Shown here piece after piece: positions 47,617-57,295 of a DNA stretch of 64,000 nucleotides. Origin of the DNA: Campylobacter showae (GTDB taxonomy: Bacteria; Campylobacterota; Campylobacteria; Campylobacterales; Campylobacteraceae); the NCBI RefSeq assembly GCF_004803815.1, contig NZ_CP012544.1, positions 992,001 through 1,056,000 on the forward strand, in the 5' to 3' direction. How positions within the stretch are numbered: position 1 is the first letter of the stretch; the number at the start of each line of letters is the position of its first letter. The position numbers were made by a program, and so were the translations under genes. The notes beneath the pieces are model-generated. The model had not been told where the DNA came from. It ran no database searches and saw only the letters and a list, made by a program, of their open reading frames with translations.

Positions 47617-49317
47617 ATGATAAAAGGCATTTCTGGTTCGCGCATGGTGATGGAAGCCTTGCGCGAGGAGGGCGTAGAGACGGTCTTCGGTTACCCGGGC
47701 GGCGCAGCGCTAAACATCTACGACGAGACGTATAAGCAGAGTTATTTCAAGCACGTTTTGACGCGTCACGAGCAAGCTGCCGTGCACGCAGCAGACGGCT
47801 ACGCACGTGCTAGCGGCAAGGTTGGGGTAGCGTTTGTCACCAGTGGCCCCGGCTTTACAAACGCGGTCACGGGCCTAGCTACCGCATACTCAGATAGCAT
47901 TCCGCTTATATTAATCAGCGGCCAGGTTCCAACCTCGCTTATCGGCACGGACGCCTTTCAGGAGATTGATGCCGTAGGTATCTCTCGCCCGTGCGTGAAG
48001 CACAACTACCTCGTGCGCAGTATCGAGGAGCTGCCGCGCATCCTAAAAGAGGCCTTTTATATCGCTCGCTCTGGACGTCCCGGCCCCGTTCACGTCGATA
48101 TCCCAAAGGACATAACCGCAGCCGTTGGGGATTTTGATTACCCGACCGAGATAAAGATGCCTACATATAAACCGACCTACAAAGGCAACGCAAAACAGAT
48201 CAAAAAGGCACTCGAAGTCATCGCCGAGGCCAAACGCCCGCTACTTTATCTAGGAGGCGGCGTCGTGGCGGCAAACGCTAGCGAGCTCGTGCGTAAATTT
48301 AGCGCAAAGACGGGCATCCCCGCAGTCGAAACACTGATGGGCCTTGGCGTCCTAGCGCACGAGGATAAAAATCTACTCTCGATGGTCGGCATGCACGGCA
48401 GCTACGCGGCAAATATGGCGATGAGCGAAACCGATCTCATCATCGCGCTTGGCGTGCGGTTTGACGACCGCGTGACTGGCAAGCTCAGCGAATTTGCCAA
48501 AAACGCCAAAATCATCCACGTCGATATCGATCCTAGCTCGATCTCAAAGATCGTAAACGCGCACTTTCCAATCGTAGGCGATCTAAACTGCGTCCTAGAA
48601 GAGATGGTGGAAAAAGTAAGCGTAAACGAGCAAAATTTGACCGCGTGGCGCGAGATATTGGCTCGCTACGACGCGCTAAATCCGCTGGATTACAAAGACA
48701 GCGACGAGATCATAAAACCGCAATGGGTCGTGCGTGAAACGGCTAAAATTTTAAAAGAATCGGGCAAAGACGCGGTGATCGCCACCGACGTCGGCCAGCA
48801 CCAGATGTGGGTCGCGCAGTTTTATCCGTTTGATAGGCCGCGCCAGCTGATAACTAGCGGAGGCCAGGGAACTATGGGCTTTGGTTTGCCCGCAGCCCTC
48901 GGAGCTAAAAACGCGATGCCGGAAAGCACCGTCGTAAATTTCACCGGCGACGGCTCGATCCTCATGAATATCCAAGAGCTGATGACCGCCACCGAGATAG
49001 ATAAGCCCGTCATCAACATCATCTTAAATAACAATTTCCTAGGCATGGTGCGCCAGTGGCAGACCTTTTTCTACGGCGAGCGCTACTCCTCGACCGACCT
49101 TAGCCTGCAACCTGATTTTGTGAAGATCGCAGAGGGCTTTGGCGGAGCGGGCTTCGTGTGCCGCACGAAGGACGAGTTTCGCTCCGCGCTAAAAGAGGCG
49201 ATGGCCTGCGGTAAAACAGCGGTACTAGACGTGCGCGTGGATAGATTTGAGGACGTACTGCCGATGGTTCCTGCGGGCGCGGCGATATACAACATGATCT
49301 TAAAAAGCAAGGAATAA
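47617..49317 (+). CDS. ilvB: Acetolactate synthase large subunit
   Basis: ThDP-dependent enzyme of valine, leucine and isoleucine synthesis, 566 residues. The Pyr domain opens GYPGGAALNIYDE and has the ThDP Glu in RHEQAAVHAADGYARA; the central domain has GVRFDDRVTGK; the PP domain has the metal motif GDGSILMN followed by NNNFLGMVRQWQ. It lies three bases before ilvH, as in other Campylobacter (there often named ilvI). Confidence 0.96.
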   Translation: MIKGISGSRMVMEALREEGVETVFGYPGGAALNIYDETYKQSYFKHVLTRHEQAAVHAADGYARASGKVGVAFVTSGPGFTNAVTGLATAYSDSIPLILISGQVPTSLIGTDAFQEIDAVGISRPCVKHNYLVRSIEELPRILKEAFYIARSGRPGPVHVDIPKDITAAVGDFDYPTEIKMPTYKPTYKGNAKQIKKALEVIAEAKRPLLYLGGGVVAANASELVRKFSAKTGIPAVETLMGLGVLAHEDKNLLSMVGMHGSYAANMAMSETDLIIALGVRFDDRVTGKLSEFAKNAKIIHVDIDPSSISKIVNAHFPIVGDLNCVLEEMVEKVSVNEQNLTAWREILARYDALNPLDYKDSDEIIKPQWVVRETAKILKESGKDAVIATDVGQHQMWVAQFYPFDRPRQLITSGGQGTMGFGLPAALGAKNAMPESTVVNFTGDGSILMNIQELMTATEIDKPVINIILNNNFLGMVRQWQTFFYGERYSSTDLSLQPDFVKIAEGFGGAGFVCRTKDEFRSALKEAMACGKTAVLDVRVDRFEDVLPMVPAGAAIYNMILKSKE

Positions 49318-49319
49318 AA

Positions 49320-49787
49320 ATGAGCATAAGAAGAGTGATTTCAGTCATCGTGCTAAACGAGCACGGCGTTTTATCGCGCATTTCCGGGCTTTTTGCAGGG
49401 CGCGGATACAACATCGACACGCTCACGGTAGCGCCGATCCCAGGCACCGAGCTTTCGCGTATCAGTATCGTTACTAGCGGCGACGAGCGCGTGCTAGAGC
49501 AGATCGTAAAGCAGCTACACAAGCTAATACCGACCTACAAAGTCATCGAAAGCGGCGAATTCGTCGAAAAAGAAATGGCGCTCGTTAAAATCCCGCTAAG
49601 CGAAAATTTCGGCGGACTAGACGCGATATTAAAGGCCTACAACGGCATCGTAGCAAACACCAACGAAAACTACATCGTCGTCATGGTTAGCGACGACGCG
49701 AGCAGGATAGAAAATTTCCTCAAAGCTATCAAAAAATTTAACCCCACAGACGTCGTACGCGGCGGCTCGGTGCTAATGGATCTATGA
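49320..49787 (+). CDS. ilvH: Acetolactate synthase regulatory subunit
   Basis: A 155-residue ACT-domain subunit that activates IlvB and confers valine feedback. The N-terminal ACT domain has LNEHGVLSRISGLFAGRGYNIDTLTV, the standard opening; the second half binds the large subunit. Its stop overlaps the lpxD start (ATGA). Confidence 0.96.
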   Translation: MSIRRVISVIVLNEHGVLSRISGLFAGRGYNIDTLTVAPIPGTELSRISIVTSGDERVLEQIVKQLHKLIPTYKVIESGEFVEKEMALVKIPLSENFGGLDAILKAYNGIVANTNENYIVVMVSDDASRIENFLKAIKKFNPTDVVRGGSVLMDL

Positions 49788-50743
49788 TGAAACTAAGCGA
49801 AATTTATAAAATTTTAGGACTGGAATTTAGCGGCGAGGAGCTAGAGATCACGGCTCTAAATTCACTCTCAAACGCAGGTGCTAGCGAGCTAGGCTACTGC
49901 GATAGCGAGAAAAATGCTAAATTTATCGAAGGTTCAAAGGCGGGCGCGATTTTAGTCGCGTCAAATTTAAAAGAGCTCGTCGGTGCGCAAAGTAGGGCGG
50001 TAGTGGTGGAAAACCCGCATCTTGCCTTTGCCATTTTGAGCGAGTATTTTGCCAAAGAGCTTCTAGCCTCCAAGCCGCAGCCGGCGCAAATTTCGCCAAG
50101 CGCAAAGATAATGCCAAACGTCTATGTGGGCTCAGGCGCCGTGATCGGCGATAATACGCTCGTGATGGCGGGCGCTTACGTCGGCGATAACGTAAAAATC
50201 GGCGCAAACTGCGTCATCCACCCAAACGTCGTCATCTATAACGACACCGTTATCGGCAACGGTTGCCGCATCAACGCAAACGCCGTCATCGGTAGCGACG
50301 GCTTTGGCTACGCGCACACGAAAACGGGCGAGCACGTGAAAATTTACCACAACGGCAACGTCGTTTTAGAGGATTTCGTTGAGATCGGCGCATGCACGAC
50401 GATAGACCGCGGCGTGTTTGAAAGCACGGTCGTAAAAGCATACGCCAAGATCGATAACCTCGTGCAAATCGGCCACAACTGCGAGATAGGCTACGGCTCG
50501 ATACTGGTCTCTCAGGTAGGGCTCGCAGGCTCCACAAAGCTAGGCCGCAACGTCGTGATGGGCGGACAAAGCGGCTCTGCGGGGCATTTAAAAGTCGGCG
50601 ACTTTGCCCAGATAGCGGCGCGCGGCGGCGTGTCAAAGGATATCGCGGGCGGTAAAAAATACGCGGGCGCATATCCGATAATGGAGCTAGCCGACTTTTT
50701 CAAACTGCAAGCTAAGATCGCGAGATTTTTTAAGAAAAACTAA
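49784..50743 (+). CDS. lpxD: UDP-3-O-acylglucosamine N-acyltransferase LpxD
   Basis: Third enzyme of lipid A synthesis, 319 residues. An N-terminal uridine-binding domain (1-100) is followed by a left-handed beta-helix of hexapeptide repeats (about 105-270, e.g. IGANCVIHPNVVIYNDTVIG), with the catalytic His in QIGHNCEIGYG, and a C-terminal helical tail. Two adjacent ATGs are possible starts; the first overlaps ilvH. Joining with ilvBH is as I recall in C. jejuni. Confidence 0.95.
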   Translation: MMKLSEIYKILGLEFSGEELEITALNSLSNAGASELGYCDSEKNAKFIEGSKAGAILVASNLKELVGAQSRAVVVENPHLAFAILSEYFAKELLASKPQPAQISPSAKIMPNVYVGSGAVIGDNTLVMAGAYVGDNVKIGANCVIHPNVVIYNDTVIGNGCRINANAVIGSDGFGYAHTKTGEHVKIYHNGNVVLEDFVEIGACTTIDRGVFESTVVKAYAKIDNLVQIGHNCEIGYGSILVSQVGLAGSTKLGRNVVMGGQSGSAGHLKVGDFAQIAARGGVSKDIAGGKKYAGAYPIMELADFFKLQAKIARFFKKN

Positions 50744-50778
50744 AATTTGACGGCTTTTACGTAATAGCCGTCAAATTT
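50743..50778 (+). terminator. Perfect 13-base hairpin after lpxD
   Basis: AAATTTGACGGCT pairs perfectly with AGCCGTCAAATTT across ten bases, starting in the lpxD stop codon. Its arms end in the AAATTTGA word that is so frequent in this genome. Confidence 0.75.
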
Positions 50779-50805
50779 GATGGCATAAATTTGAATGAAA
50801 AATCC

Positions 50806-51111
50806 ATGGAAAAAAGCAAAAGAAAAGAAATTTTAAAAGCTATAAAAGAAAAAGAACTAGCCGGGTTTAGACAAAATTTGCCTATGCCCGAAGATAAATT
50901 TATACGGCTTTTTGATCTTTTGGACGCCCAGCTTCACGCGCACGGCTGCGATCACAGCCTAAAACTCACCGAGCAAATCCTCTCAAATTTGGAAGTAAAA
51001 GACGTTTTGAGCGTGCTTGCGTGGCTTGAAGAGCAGGGCGGATACTGCGACTGCGAAGTAATGATGAACGTTGAGCAGAAATTTGAGTATTTAGAGGAAA
51101 AATCAACATAA
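50806..51111 (+). CDS. DUF2695 family protein
   Basis: A roughly 100-residue cytoplasmic protein fitting DUF2695: CDHSLKLTEQIL in the middle and WLEEQGGYCDCEVMMNVE near the C-terminus, with three conserved Cys and one His that could bind metal. Function unknown. I prefer the ATG; an in-frame TTG lies 15 bases upstream, and neither has a good ribosome site. It stands between the lpxD terminator and an AT-rich gene of foreign look. Confidence 0.65.
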   Translation: MEKSKRKEILKAIKEKELAGFRQNLPMPEDKFIRLFDLLDAQLHAHGCDHSLKLTEQILSNLEVKDVLSVLAWLEEQGGYCDCEVMMNVEQKFEYLEEKST

Positions 51112-51125
51112 GAAAAGTTGCAGAC

Positions 51126-51813
51126 ATGAAACAAAACGATATAGAAATTCAAATATATAAATTTGAAAAAAATAAAACTAGCTCGTATCACCGATATTAT
51201 TCATTTGATTTTTGCTATAACTATTTTTATAAAAAGCAAAATTCTGGCATAGATTTAGAAAAAGATTGTTTACAGTTGGGATACTACCTAGCCAGCTGGG
51301 GTATGCTCCGCGGTAGTTCATTTTTGCTTCAGACTAATCTTGCGCACTATAAAAAAGTTATTGAATTTATAAATAACCTATACGAAAAAGACTGGGATAT
51401 AGAACATAGATAACTACGGAAATAATTTAGATAGAATTGTTGATATTTATAATGGTATAAAAGATTGCATTATGCCACCTAAAGCCGATAATAATCACCT
51501 TGTGCTAGTTAGTAAAATAATGCTAGGCACGCTAGGAATAGTGCCTGCATACGACAGATATGTATCTCAGAGTATAAAAAATATATACAATGGAGATAAG
51601 TTTAATATTAATACCCTTAACACAACCAAGAGTTTTAACAAAAAATACAAGGAGTCCTTAGAATTTTTAAACAAATTCTACAATGCAAACAAGGTCGATT
51701 TTGATACAGTTAGTATTCGCACAAAGGAATTCGGTAGCGAAAAAGATTCAAAGTTGAAATATACAAAAGCAAAAATTTTGGATATGTATCTATTTGCAAA
51801 AAGTCTACTGTGA
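51126..51813 (+). pseudogene. AT-rich gene of unknown function, frameshifted
   Basis: Two frames of 95 and 113 codons belong together. The first ends KDWDIEHR at a stop; the next frame is open through NIDNYGNNLDRIVDIYNGIKD and into the second part, so a loss of two bases or gain of one near 51405 explains the break. Restored length would be about 229 residues. Conserved-looking blocks are LASWGMLRGSSFLLQ, LGTLGIVPAYDRY and a C-terminal AKILDMYLFAKS. I recall similar uncharacterised proteins in unrelated bacteria but cannot name the family. It is clearly richer in A+T than its neighbours, suggesting transfer. Confidence 0.65.
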
Positions 51814-51856
51814 ATTTGTTTGTAAAAAAGCCGATTTTAATCCATCAGCACAGCAT

Positions 51857-51892
51857 AAATTTGACGCCGCAAATTTAAGCCGCGTCAAATTT
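51857..51892. terminator. Hairpin of AAATTTGACGC arms
   Basis: AAATTTGACGC pairs perfectly with GCGTCAAATTT across 14 bases. It lies between the convergent ends of the AT-rich gene and aspB and probably serves both. Confidence 0.7.
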
Positions 51893-51906
51893 GAGTCAAA
51901 TTTTAA

Positions 51907-53076
51907 TTATCTTTTATAGCTTTTTACAAATTCGCCGATCCTCTCGATACCTTTTTTGATACTTTCTAAATCGGTTGCAAAAGATAGCCTAAAGTATCCG
52001 TCCATACCAAATCCCACGCCCGGCACCACGGCAACCTTCGCCTTTTCTAGCAGCTCTTTGCAAAATTTCATACTATCAGGCTCGACCTCGGAGCAGTTTA
52101 TAAAAAGATAAAACGCGCCGTCGGGCTTAAGCACGCTAAGTCCCGGTATAGCATTTATCATCTCGACGCCTAGGTCGCGGCGCTTTTTAAACTCGCCCTT
52201 CATATACGCGATGTCCTCGTCGGCTTTGCCGAGCAGCGCAGGGATGGCGCCGGCTTGCGTTAGGGAGTTTATGTTGCTCGTGCTTTGGCTTTGCAGCTTG
52301 TTTACCGCGGCGTTTAGCTCTTTAAACGGGCTAGCCATGTAGCCAAATCTCCAACCCGGCATCGCGCCGCATTTGCTTAGGCCGTTTATCGTGATCGTGC
52401 GGTTAAACATATCCTCGCTCACCGCCGCGGTCGCGACGAATTCGCCCTCGTAGTTTAGCTTTTCGTACATTTCGTCGCTAGCTACGATGATTTTCGTGCC
52501 TTTTAGCACTTTGCCCAGCGCTTCGAGCTCTTTGCGGCTATATATCGCGCCCGTCGGATTGCAAGGGCTGTTTAATACTAAAATTTTAGTTCTAGGAGTG
52601 ATCGCCGCCTTTAGCTGCTCGGGAGTGATTTTAAAGCCGGTCTTTTCGCTAGTTTCGATAAAGACGGGGTTGCCGCCGCTAAATTTGACCATCTCGGGGT
52701 AGCTCACCCAGTAGGGGCTTGGCACGATAACCTCGTCGCCCTCGTCGATTAGCGCCTGAAATACGTTAAAAAGCGAGTGCTTGGCGCCGACGTTGGTGAT
52801 GATTTGATTAGGCGCGTAGTTTAGGCCGTTGTCGCGCTTTAGCTTTGCGGCAACCGCTTCTCTTACTTCGGGCGTGCCGGCGACGGCGGTGTATTTGCCG
52901 CAGCCTTTATCCAGAGCGGCTTTTACCTCGTTTTTGATGATCTCGGGCGTGTCAAAGTCCGGTTCGCCCGCGCCAAAACTGATCACGTCCTCGCCGCGGG
53001 CTTTCATCTCTTTTGCCTTGGTGCTGATCTCGATAGTTAGGCTTTCGCCTAGCACCTGAACTCTTTTTGATAGCAT
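51907..53076 (-). CDS. aspB: Aspartate aminotransferase, class I PLP enzyme
   Basis: A 389-residue PLP aminotransferase. VISFGAGEPDFDTPE opens the fold, NSPCNPTGAIYS is the substrate/phosphate region, and the PLP-binding Lys lies in NGLSKCGAMPGWRFGY. These match bacterial subgroup I-gamma aspartate aminotransferases; prephenate activity is also possible. AAAAGGAG precedes the ATG; speA ends 20 bases upstream, so it may be read from the same transcript. Confidence 0.93.
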   Translation of the reverse strand: MLSKRVQVLGESLTIEISTKAKEMKARGEDVISFGAGEPDFDTPEIIKNEVKAALDKGCGKYTAVAGTPEVREAVAAKLKRDNGLNYAPNQIITNVGAKHSLFNVFQALIDEGDEVIVPSPYWVSYPEMVKFSGGNPVFIETSEKTGFKITPEQLKAAITPRTKILVLNSPCNPTGAIYSRKELEALGKVLKGTKIIVASDEMYEKLNYEGEFVATAAVSEDMFNRTITINGLSKCGAMPGWRFGYMASPFKELNAAVNKLQSQSTSNINSLTQAGAIPALLGKADEDIAYMKGEFKKRRDLGVEMINAIPGLSVLKPDGAFYLFINCSEVEPDSMKFCKELLEKAKVAVVPGVGFGMDGYFRLSFATDLESIKKGIERIGEFVKSYKR

Positions 53077-53096
53077 TTTTACTCCTTTTTATAAAT

Positions 53097-54932
53097 TTAA
53101 GATATGGTTTTTAGATAGCCGTTATCGTTTAAAAACAGATACATTTCGCCTAAAATTTGCTTGCGCTGCGAGTCGGTTACGAGTTTTGACTTTTCGATGC
53201 GCTCGTTTAGGATGTCCTGGATCTCGTAGATGTCGTAGTCCAGATCCTCCATGATATCAAGGATAGACTGGCTTTCTAGCAGGTGCGACACTTTAAATCC
53301 TTCTGCGTCTATCTCGATAGTAGCTTCGGTCGGGTGAGTAAAGAGGTTGTGTTTCATGCCTAGCACCTCCTGATACGCTCCGACTAGGAAAAATCCCAAA
53401 AAGTACTCTTCCTTTTCCACGTCTACGTCGTGCAAAAACAGAGGATTTTCCTCGTCGTCAAAGCCTATCTCGCCGTCGCTATCGCAGGTGATGTCCCACA
53501 GCGACGCCGAGCGGGTAGGGCGCACGTCTAGGCGGTCAAGCGGCATGATAGGGAAATTTTGCTTTAACCCCCAAAAATCAGGCAACGACTGAAATAGCGA
53601 GAAGTTTACTAGGTAGCGCTCCTGCGCCTCTTCTTGCAGCTTTAAAAGCTCGGCGTTGTGCTGTTTGGTGCCTAGGATTTTAGCCGCTTTTTTGATGATT
53701 AGGTGGGTTAAAATTTCAGCGTTCGAGCGGTCTTGCAGATCGACGTATCCCAGATCAAATAGCGTCAAAATGCTCTCCATATGATCGATGCTATCGTGCA
53801 GATATTCTATCGCATTTGACGGTTTTATCGTGCTTAGCAGGTCGTTTAGCTCGGTGATTAGCTGAGGATTTTTCTTTTTCAGCACGAGCTTTTCCTCGGT
53901 GTAGTCCTGGCTAAAGAGCTCCAAAACCGGCGCGACTAGTACCGCGTGCGAAGCCGAGACGAAGCGGCCGCTCTCGATAAAGATATCGGGCTCCACCTCG
54001 TTTCGCTGCGTCGCCATCGTCTTTAGCAGATAGACCACGTCGTTGGCGTATTCGCTAAGTGTGTAGTTTCGGCTTGAGTTTTCCTTAAACTGCGAGTACT
54101 CTATGGCTAGGCCGCCGCCTAAATTTATGGCTTTTAGGTTTTTTGCGCCCATTTTTCGCAGCTCGGCGTAGATATTTCCTGCTTCGATTAGGGCCTTTTT
54201 TAGCGGGTGGATTTCTGTGATTTGCGAACCGATGTGAAAGTGGATCATATTAAATCGATCGAGCAAATTTGCCTCTTTTAGCAAATTTACCGCTTCGATT
54301 AGCTCGGTAGCAGTTAGCCCGAATTTGGAGTTTATGCCGCCGCTTTTAGCCCAGATACCAGATCCGCTGCTGTGCAGCCTGATGCGCAGGCCGATGTTTG
54401 GCTTTGGCGTGAAACGCTCTTTTGCGATGGCGATGATAGCCTCAAGCTCGTTTAGTCCCTCGATCGTTAGCGTGATGTTGTGCCCCATTTCAGCCGCGAT
54501 AAAGCCGATGTTTATCATCTCTTTATCCTTAAAGCCGTTTACGGTGATCGGCGCGCCTTCATTATTATACGCCATCACCAGCAGCAGCTCGGCCTTTGAG
54601 CCCGCCTCCAGCCCGTAGCCGTATTTTTGGCCGTGACGGACTAGGTTTTTTACAAAGCCGGGATATTGATTTACTTTTAGCGGATAGACGGCGTTAAAGC
54701 TGCCTTTGTAGCCGAATTCGTTTTTCGCGCTCTCAAAGCTTTTGTAAATTTGCGAAATCTGCTTGTGTATGAGGTGAGGGAAACGCAGCAATAGCGGGCC
54801 TCGGTAGCCTTCGCTCCTGATGCTTTTTACGATGTCGATGATGGCGGGTTTTGAGCCGGTATTGACGCAAATTTTACCGTTTTCGACGATGAAGTTATTG
54901 TTTCCCCATAAATTTAAACCGTAATCATACAT
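53097..54932 (-). CDS. speA: Biosynthetic arginine decarboxylase
   Basis: PLP enzyme of fold type III that makes agmatine for polyamine synthesis, 611 residues. FNAVYPLKVNQYPGFVKNL contains the PLP Lys; MIHFHIGSQI and LGGGLAIEYSQF follow; WDITCDSDGEIG supplies the active-site Cys and Asp of the partner subunit. The start overlaps the hisS stop by eight bases. Confidence 0.95.
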   Translation of the reverse strand: MYDYGLNLWGNNNFIVENGKICVNTGSKPAIIDIVKSIRSEGYRGPLLLRFPHLIHKQISQIYKSFESAKNEFGYKGSFNAVYPLKVNQYPGFVKNLVRHGQKYGYGLEAGSKAELLLVMAYNNEGAPITVNGFKDKEMINIGFIAAEMGHNITLTIEGLNELEAIIAIAKERFTPKPNIGLRIRLHSSGSGIWAKSGGINSKFGLTATELIEAVNLLKEANLLDRFNMIHFHIGSQITEIHPLKKALIEAGNIYAELRKMGAKNLKAINLGGGLAIEYSQFKENSSRNYTLSEYANDVVYLLKTMATQRNEVEPDIFIESGRFVSASHAVLVAPVLELFSQDYTEEKLVLKKKNPQLITELNDLLSTIKPSNAIEYLHDSIDHMESILTLFDLGYVDLQDRSNAEILTHLIIKKAAKILGTKQHNAELLKLQEEAQERYLVNFSLFQSLPDFWGLKQNFPIMPLDRLDVRPTRSASLWDITCDSDGEIGFDDEENPLFLHDVDVEKEEYFLGFFLVGAYQEVLGMKHNLFTHPTEATIEIDAEGFKVSHLLESQSILDIMEDLDYDIYEIQDILNERIEKSKLVTDSQRKQILGEMYLFLNDNGYLKTIS

Positions 54933-56172
54933 TTAAAATCCTTTTAAGCTCACTCTCCAGATCTGCCAAATCAATCGTTTTTTCGGCTTTTTCGCTCAGA
55001 TCTTTTAGCCAAATTTTGCCCGATTTTAGTTCGTCCTCACCGACGCAAAGGCAAACCCTAGCGTTTGCATTATCCGCGGCATTTAGGTGTTTTTGTAGCT
55101 TTTTAGGCTCATAGCTAACGAGAACTGGAAGGTTTTTTCTTAAATTTATCGCTATTTTATAGACCGCGTCCACGCCATCGGCGTCCATCGCGCCGATATA
55201 CACTCCGTTTCTTTTACTCTCGCTCTCGCGGCCGCCTAGGATTTCCATTATGCGCTCGATACCCATCGCAAAGCCCACGCCGTAGCTAGCCTTGCCGCCT
55301 AGGTACTCAACCAGCCTGTCGTAGCGTCCGCCACCCGCGACCGCGCTTTGTGCGCCGATCTCGTTTGAAACGAACTCAAACGCCGTTTTACAGTAATAAT
55401 CAAGCCCGCGCACGAGTTTTGGATCTATCTCAAACTCCACGCCGTTGCCGCTTAAAATTTCTTGCAGCTTTTTAAACTCGCCCGCGCATTCGTCGTTTAG
55501 GCTACCGATTATCAGCGGTGCGTTTTCGTAGATTTTTTGACAGCTTTCGACCTTGCAGTCTAGTACGCGGATAGGATTTGTGAGCTTTCTGCGCTTACAG
55601 TCCTCGCAAATTTGACCCTCGTGCTCGTCTAAAAATTTAACTAGCTTTTCGCGGTATGTGCCCATACTGGCAGCGTCTCCGAGCGAATTTATAAGTAGCT
55701 TAGTTTTGATACCTAGCCGCGAAAAAATCTCGTTTATCATCAAAATAACGCTCGCATCCTCATAAACGCTAGGCTCGCCAAAGCACTCGCAGCCAAACTG
55801 ATGAAACTCACGCAAACGCCCTTTTTGCGGACGCTCATAGCGAAACATCGAACCGTGATAAAAGTACCGTCTCACGCCGCCGGCGCGGTCAAATTTAGCC
55901 TCGATAAAGGCACGCACGACGCCGGCAGTCCCCTCCGGACGCAGGCAAACGTCGTTGCCGCCTTTGTCCTCAAACTGATACATCTCCTTGCCCACGATGT
56001 CGCTACTCTCCCCGACGCTGCGACGAAAAAGCGCCGTTTGCTCTAGGTGCGGAGCCAGCACGAACTCGTATCCGTAGTTTTTCGCGACCTCTTCGCAGAT
56101 TTTGATTATCCTCTCGTAAAGTCCCGACTGGGGCGGCAAAACATCCTTCATCCCCCTTAATGCGCTAATCAT
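54925..56172 (-). CDS. hisS: Histidyl-tRNA synthetase
   Basis: Class II synthetase, 415 residues. Motif 1 lies near GYEFVLAPHLEQTALF, motif 2 in FYHGSMFRYERPQKGRLREFHQFG, the histidine motifs in LVRGLDYYCKTAFEF and GGGRYDRLVEYLGG, and motif 3 in GVGFAMGIERI. The C-terminal anticodon domain is complete. It overlaps the tmk stop by eight bases. Confidence 0.97.
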   Translation of the reverse strand: MISALRGMKDVLPPQSGLYERIIKICEEVAKNYGYEFVLAPHLEQTALFRRSVGESSDIVGKEMYQFEDKGGNDVCLRPEGTAGVVRAFIEAKFDRAGGVRRYFYHGSMFRYERPQKGRLREFHQFGCECFGEPSVYEDASVILMINEIFSRLGIKTKLLINSLGDAASMGTYREKLVKFLDEHEGQICEDCKRRKLTNPIRVLDCKVESCQKIYENAPLIIGSLNDECAGEFKKLQEILSGNGVEFEIDPKLVRGLDYYCKTAFEFVSNEIGAQSAVAGGGRYDRLVEYLGGKASYGVGFAMGIERIMEILGGRESESKRNGVYIGAMDADGVDAVYKIAINLRKNLPVLVSYEPKKLQKHLNAADNANARVCLCVGEDELKSGKIWLKDLSEKAEKTIDLADLESELKRILNV

Positions 56173-56743
56173 TTATAAACTCCTTTATCAAATTCGTTAT
56201 TTTTTCTTCGTCCCAGGCGGCGCCTATTGTGACGTAGCAGACGCCCAGTTTTTGTAAAATTTCCTCCATCGCGTCCTGCACTCTTAGTAGATACTCAAAA
56301 CCTCTAGCCTCTATGCCGTCCATCTGCGCGCGCAAGCCTAGGCGCGATCTTAACGTGCTTTCGTCCGCTTTAAAAAATACTATTTTTTGCGGAAAATTTC
56401 CTTGCAGGGCGAATTTGTTTAAATTTAAAAGCTCTTCAAAGCTAAAATTTCCACCCGCCAGCGCGTAAGCCATACCGGAGACAAAACCTCTGTCGCTCAA
56501 AATCATTTTATCTAAGTTCGGTTTTATTATTTTACCGAAATGCTCGGCTCTATCGGCCAAAAATAGCAAAATTTCGGCCCTTTTATCCAGATCGTTTTCC
56601 TTTAGTAAAATCTCGCGCAAATTTTCGCCAAGCTTCGTGCCGCCCGGTTCTTTAGTCACGATCGCTTGCGTGTAAGCCGCCGCCAGCCGCGCTATCTGCG
56701 TACTTTTGCCCGCGCCGTCGATACCTTCGAATAAAATATACAA
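56165..56743 (-). CDS. tmk: Thymidylate kinase
   Basis: Phosphorylates dTMP, 192 residues. P-loop FEGIDGAGKSTQIARLA at the N-terminus, DR(G) motif in LSDRGFVSGMAYA, and a lid region. It starts two bases after coaD's stop and overlaps hisS. Confidence 0.96.
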   Translation of the reverse strand: MYILFEGIDGAGKSTQIARLAAAYTQAIVTKEPGGTKLGENLREILLKENDLDKRAEILLFLADRAEHFGKIIKPNLDKMILSDRGFVSGMAYALAGGNFSFEELLNLNKFALQGNFPQKIVFFKADESTLRSRLGLRAQMDGIEARGFEYLLRVQDAMEEILQKLGVCYVTIGAAWDEEKITNLIKEFIND

Positions 56744-56745
56744 AT

Positions 56746-57213
56746 TTAGCCTTTCAAAGTTTCTAAAATTTCGCTCGGAACCAGCTTGCTGACGTCGCCG
56801 TTATGGCTAAGAACGGAGCGCACGATCGAGCTCGAGATAAAGGCGTTTTGCAGACTCGGCATCAGATAAACAGTCTCAAGCTCATCCCAAAGCACGGCGT
56901 TTGCGTAGCCGATTTGTAGCTCGTACTCAAAGTCGCTGACCGCGCGAAGTCCGCGGATCACGATGTTTACGCCGCAGCTTTTGGCGAAATCAACGAGCAA
57001 GTTATCAAAGCCCACGACCTCGACGTTTTTTAGGTCCGTCGTTGAGATTTTAACCATTTCTACGCGTCTAGCCAAACTAAAATATGGCTGCTTGCTCTCG
57101 CTAGCCGCAACTGCAACGATAACTTTATCGAAAATTTTAGCCGCACGCTTTATGACGTCCAGATGGCCGTTTGTGACGGGATCAAAGGTGCCAGGATAGA
57201 TACAAGCTTTCAT
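56746..57213 (-). CDS. coaD: Phosphopantetheine adenylyltransferase
   Basis: Fourth step of coenzyme A synthesis, 155 residues. The nucleotidyltransferase motif [16 protein letters not shown] carries the TxGH signature; [14 protein letters not shown] and [15 protein letters not shown] are further family blocks. The gap to ubiX upstream is 82 bases and has no clear promoter. Confidence 0.97.
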   Translation of the reverse strand: MKACIYPGTFDPVTNGHLDVIKRAAKIFDKVIVAVAASESKQPYFSLARRVEMVKISTTDLKNVEVVGFDNLLVDFAKSCGVNIVIRGLRAVSDFEYELQIGYANAVLWDELETVYLMPSLQNAFISSSIVRSVLSHNGDVSKLVPSEILETLKG

Positions 57214-57295
57214 TTTCCGCCTTTAAATTTTAAAGGATGATTTTACTATTTTATGCCTAAAACAGGACTTTATCTTGCGACTGGCACAGCTGTTT

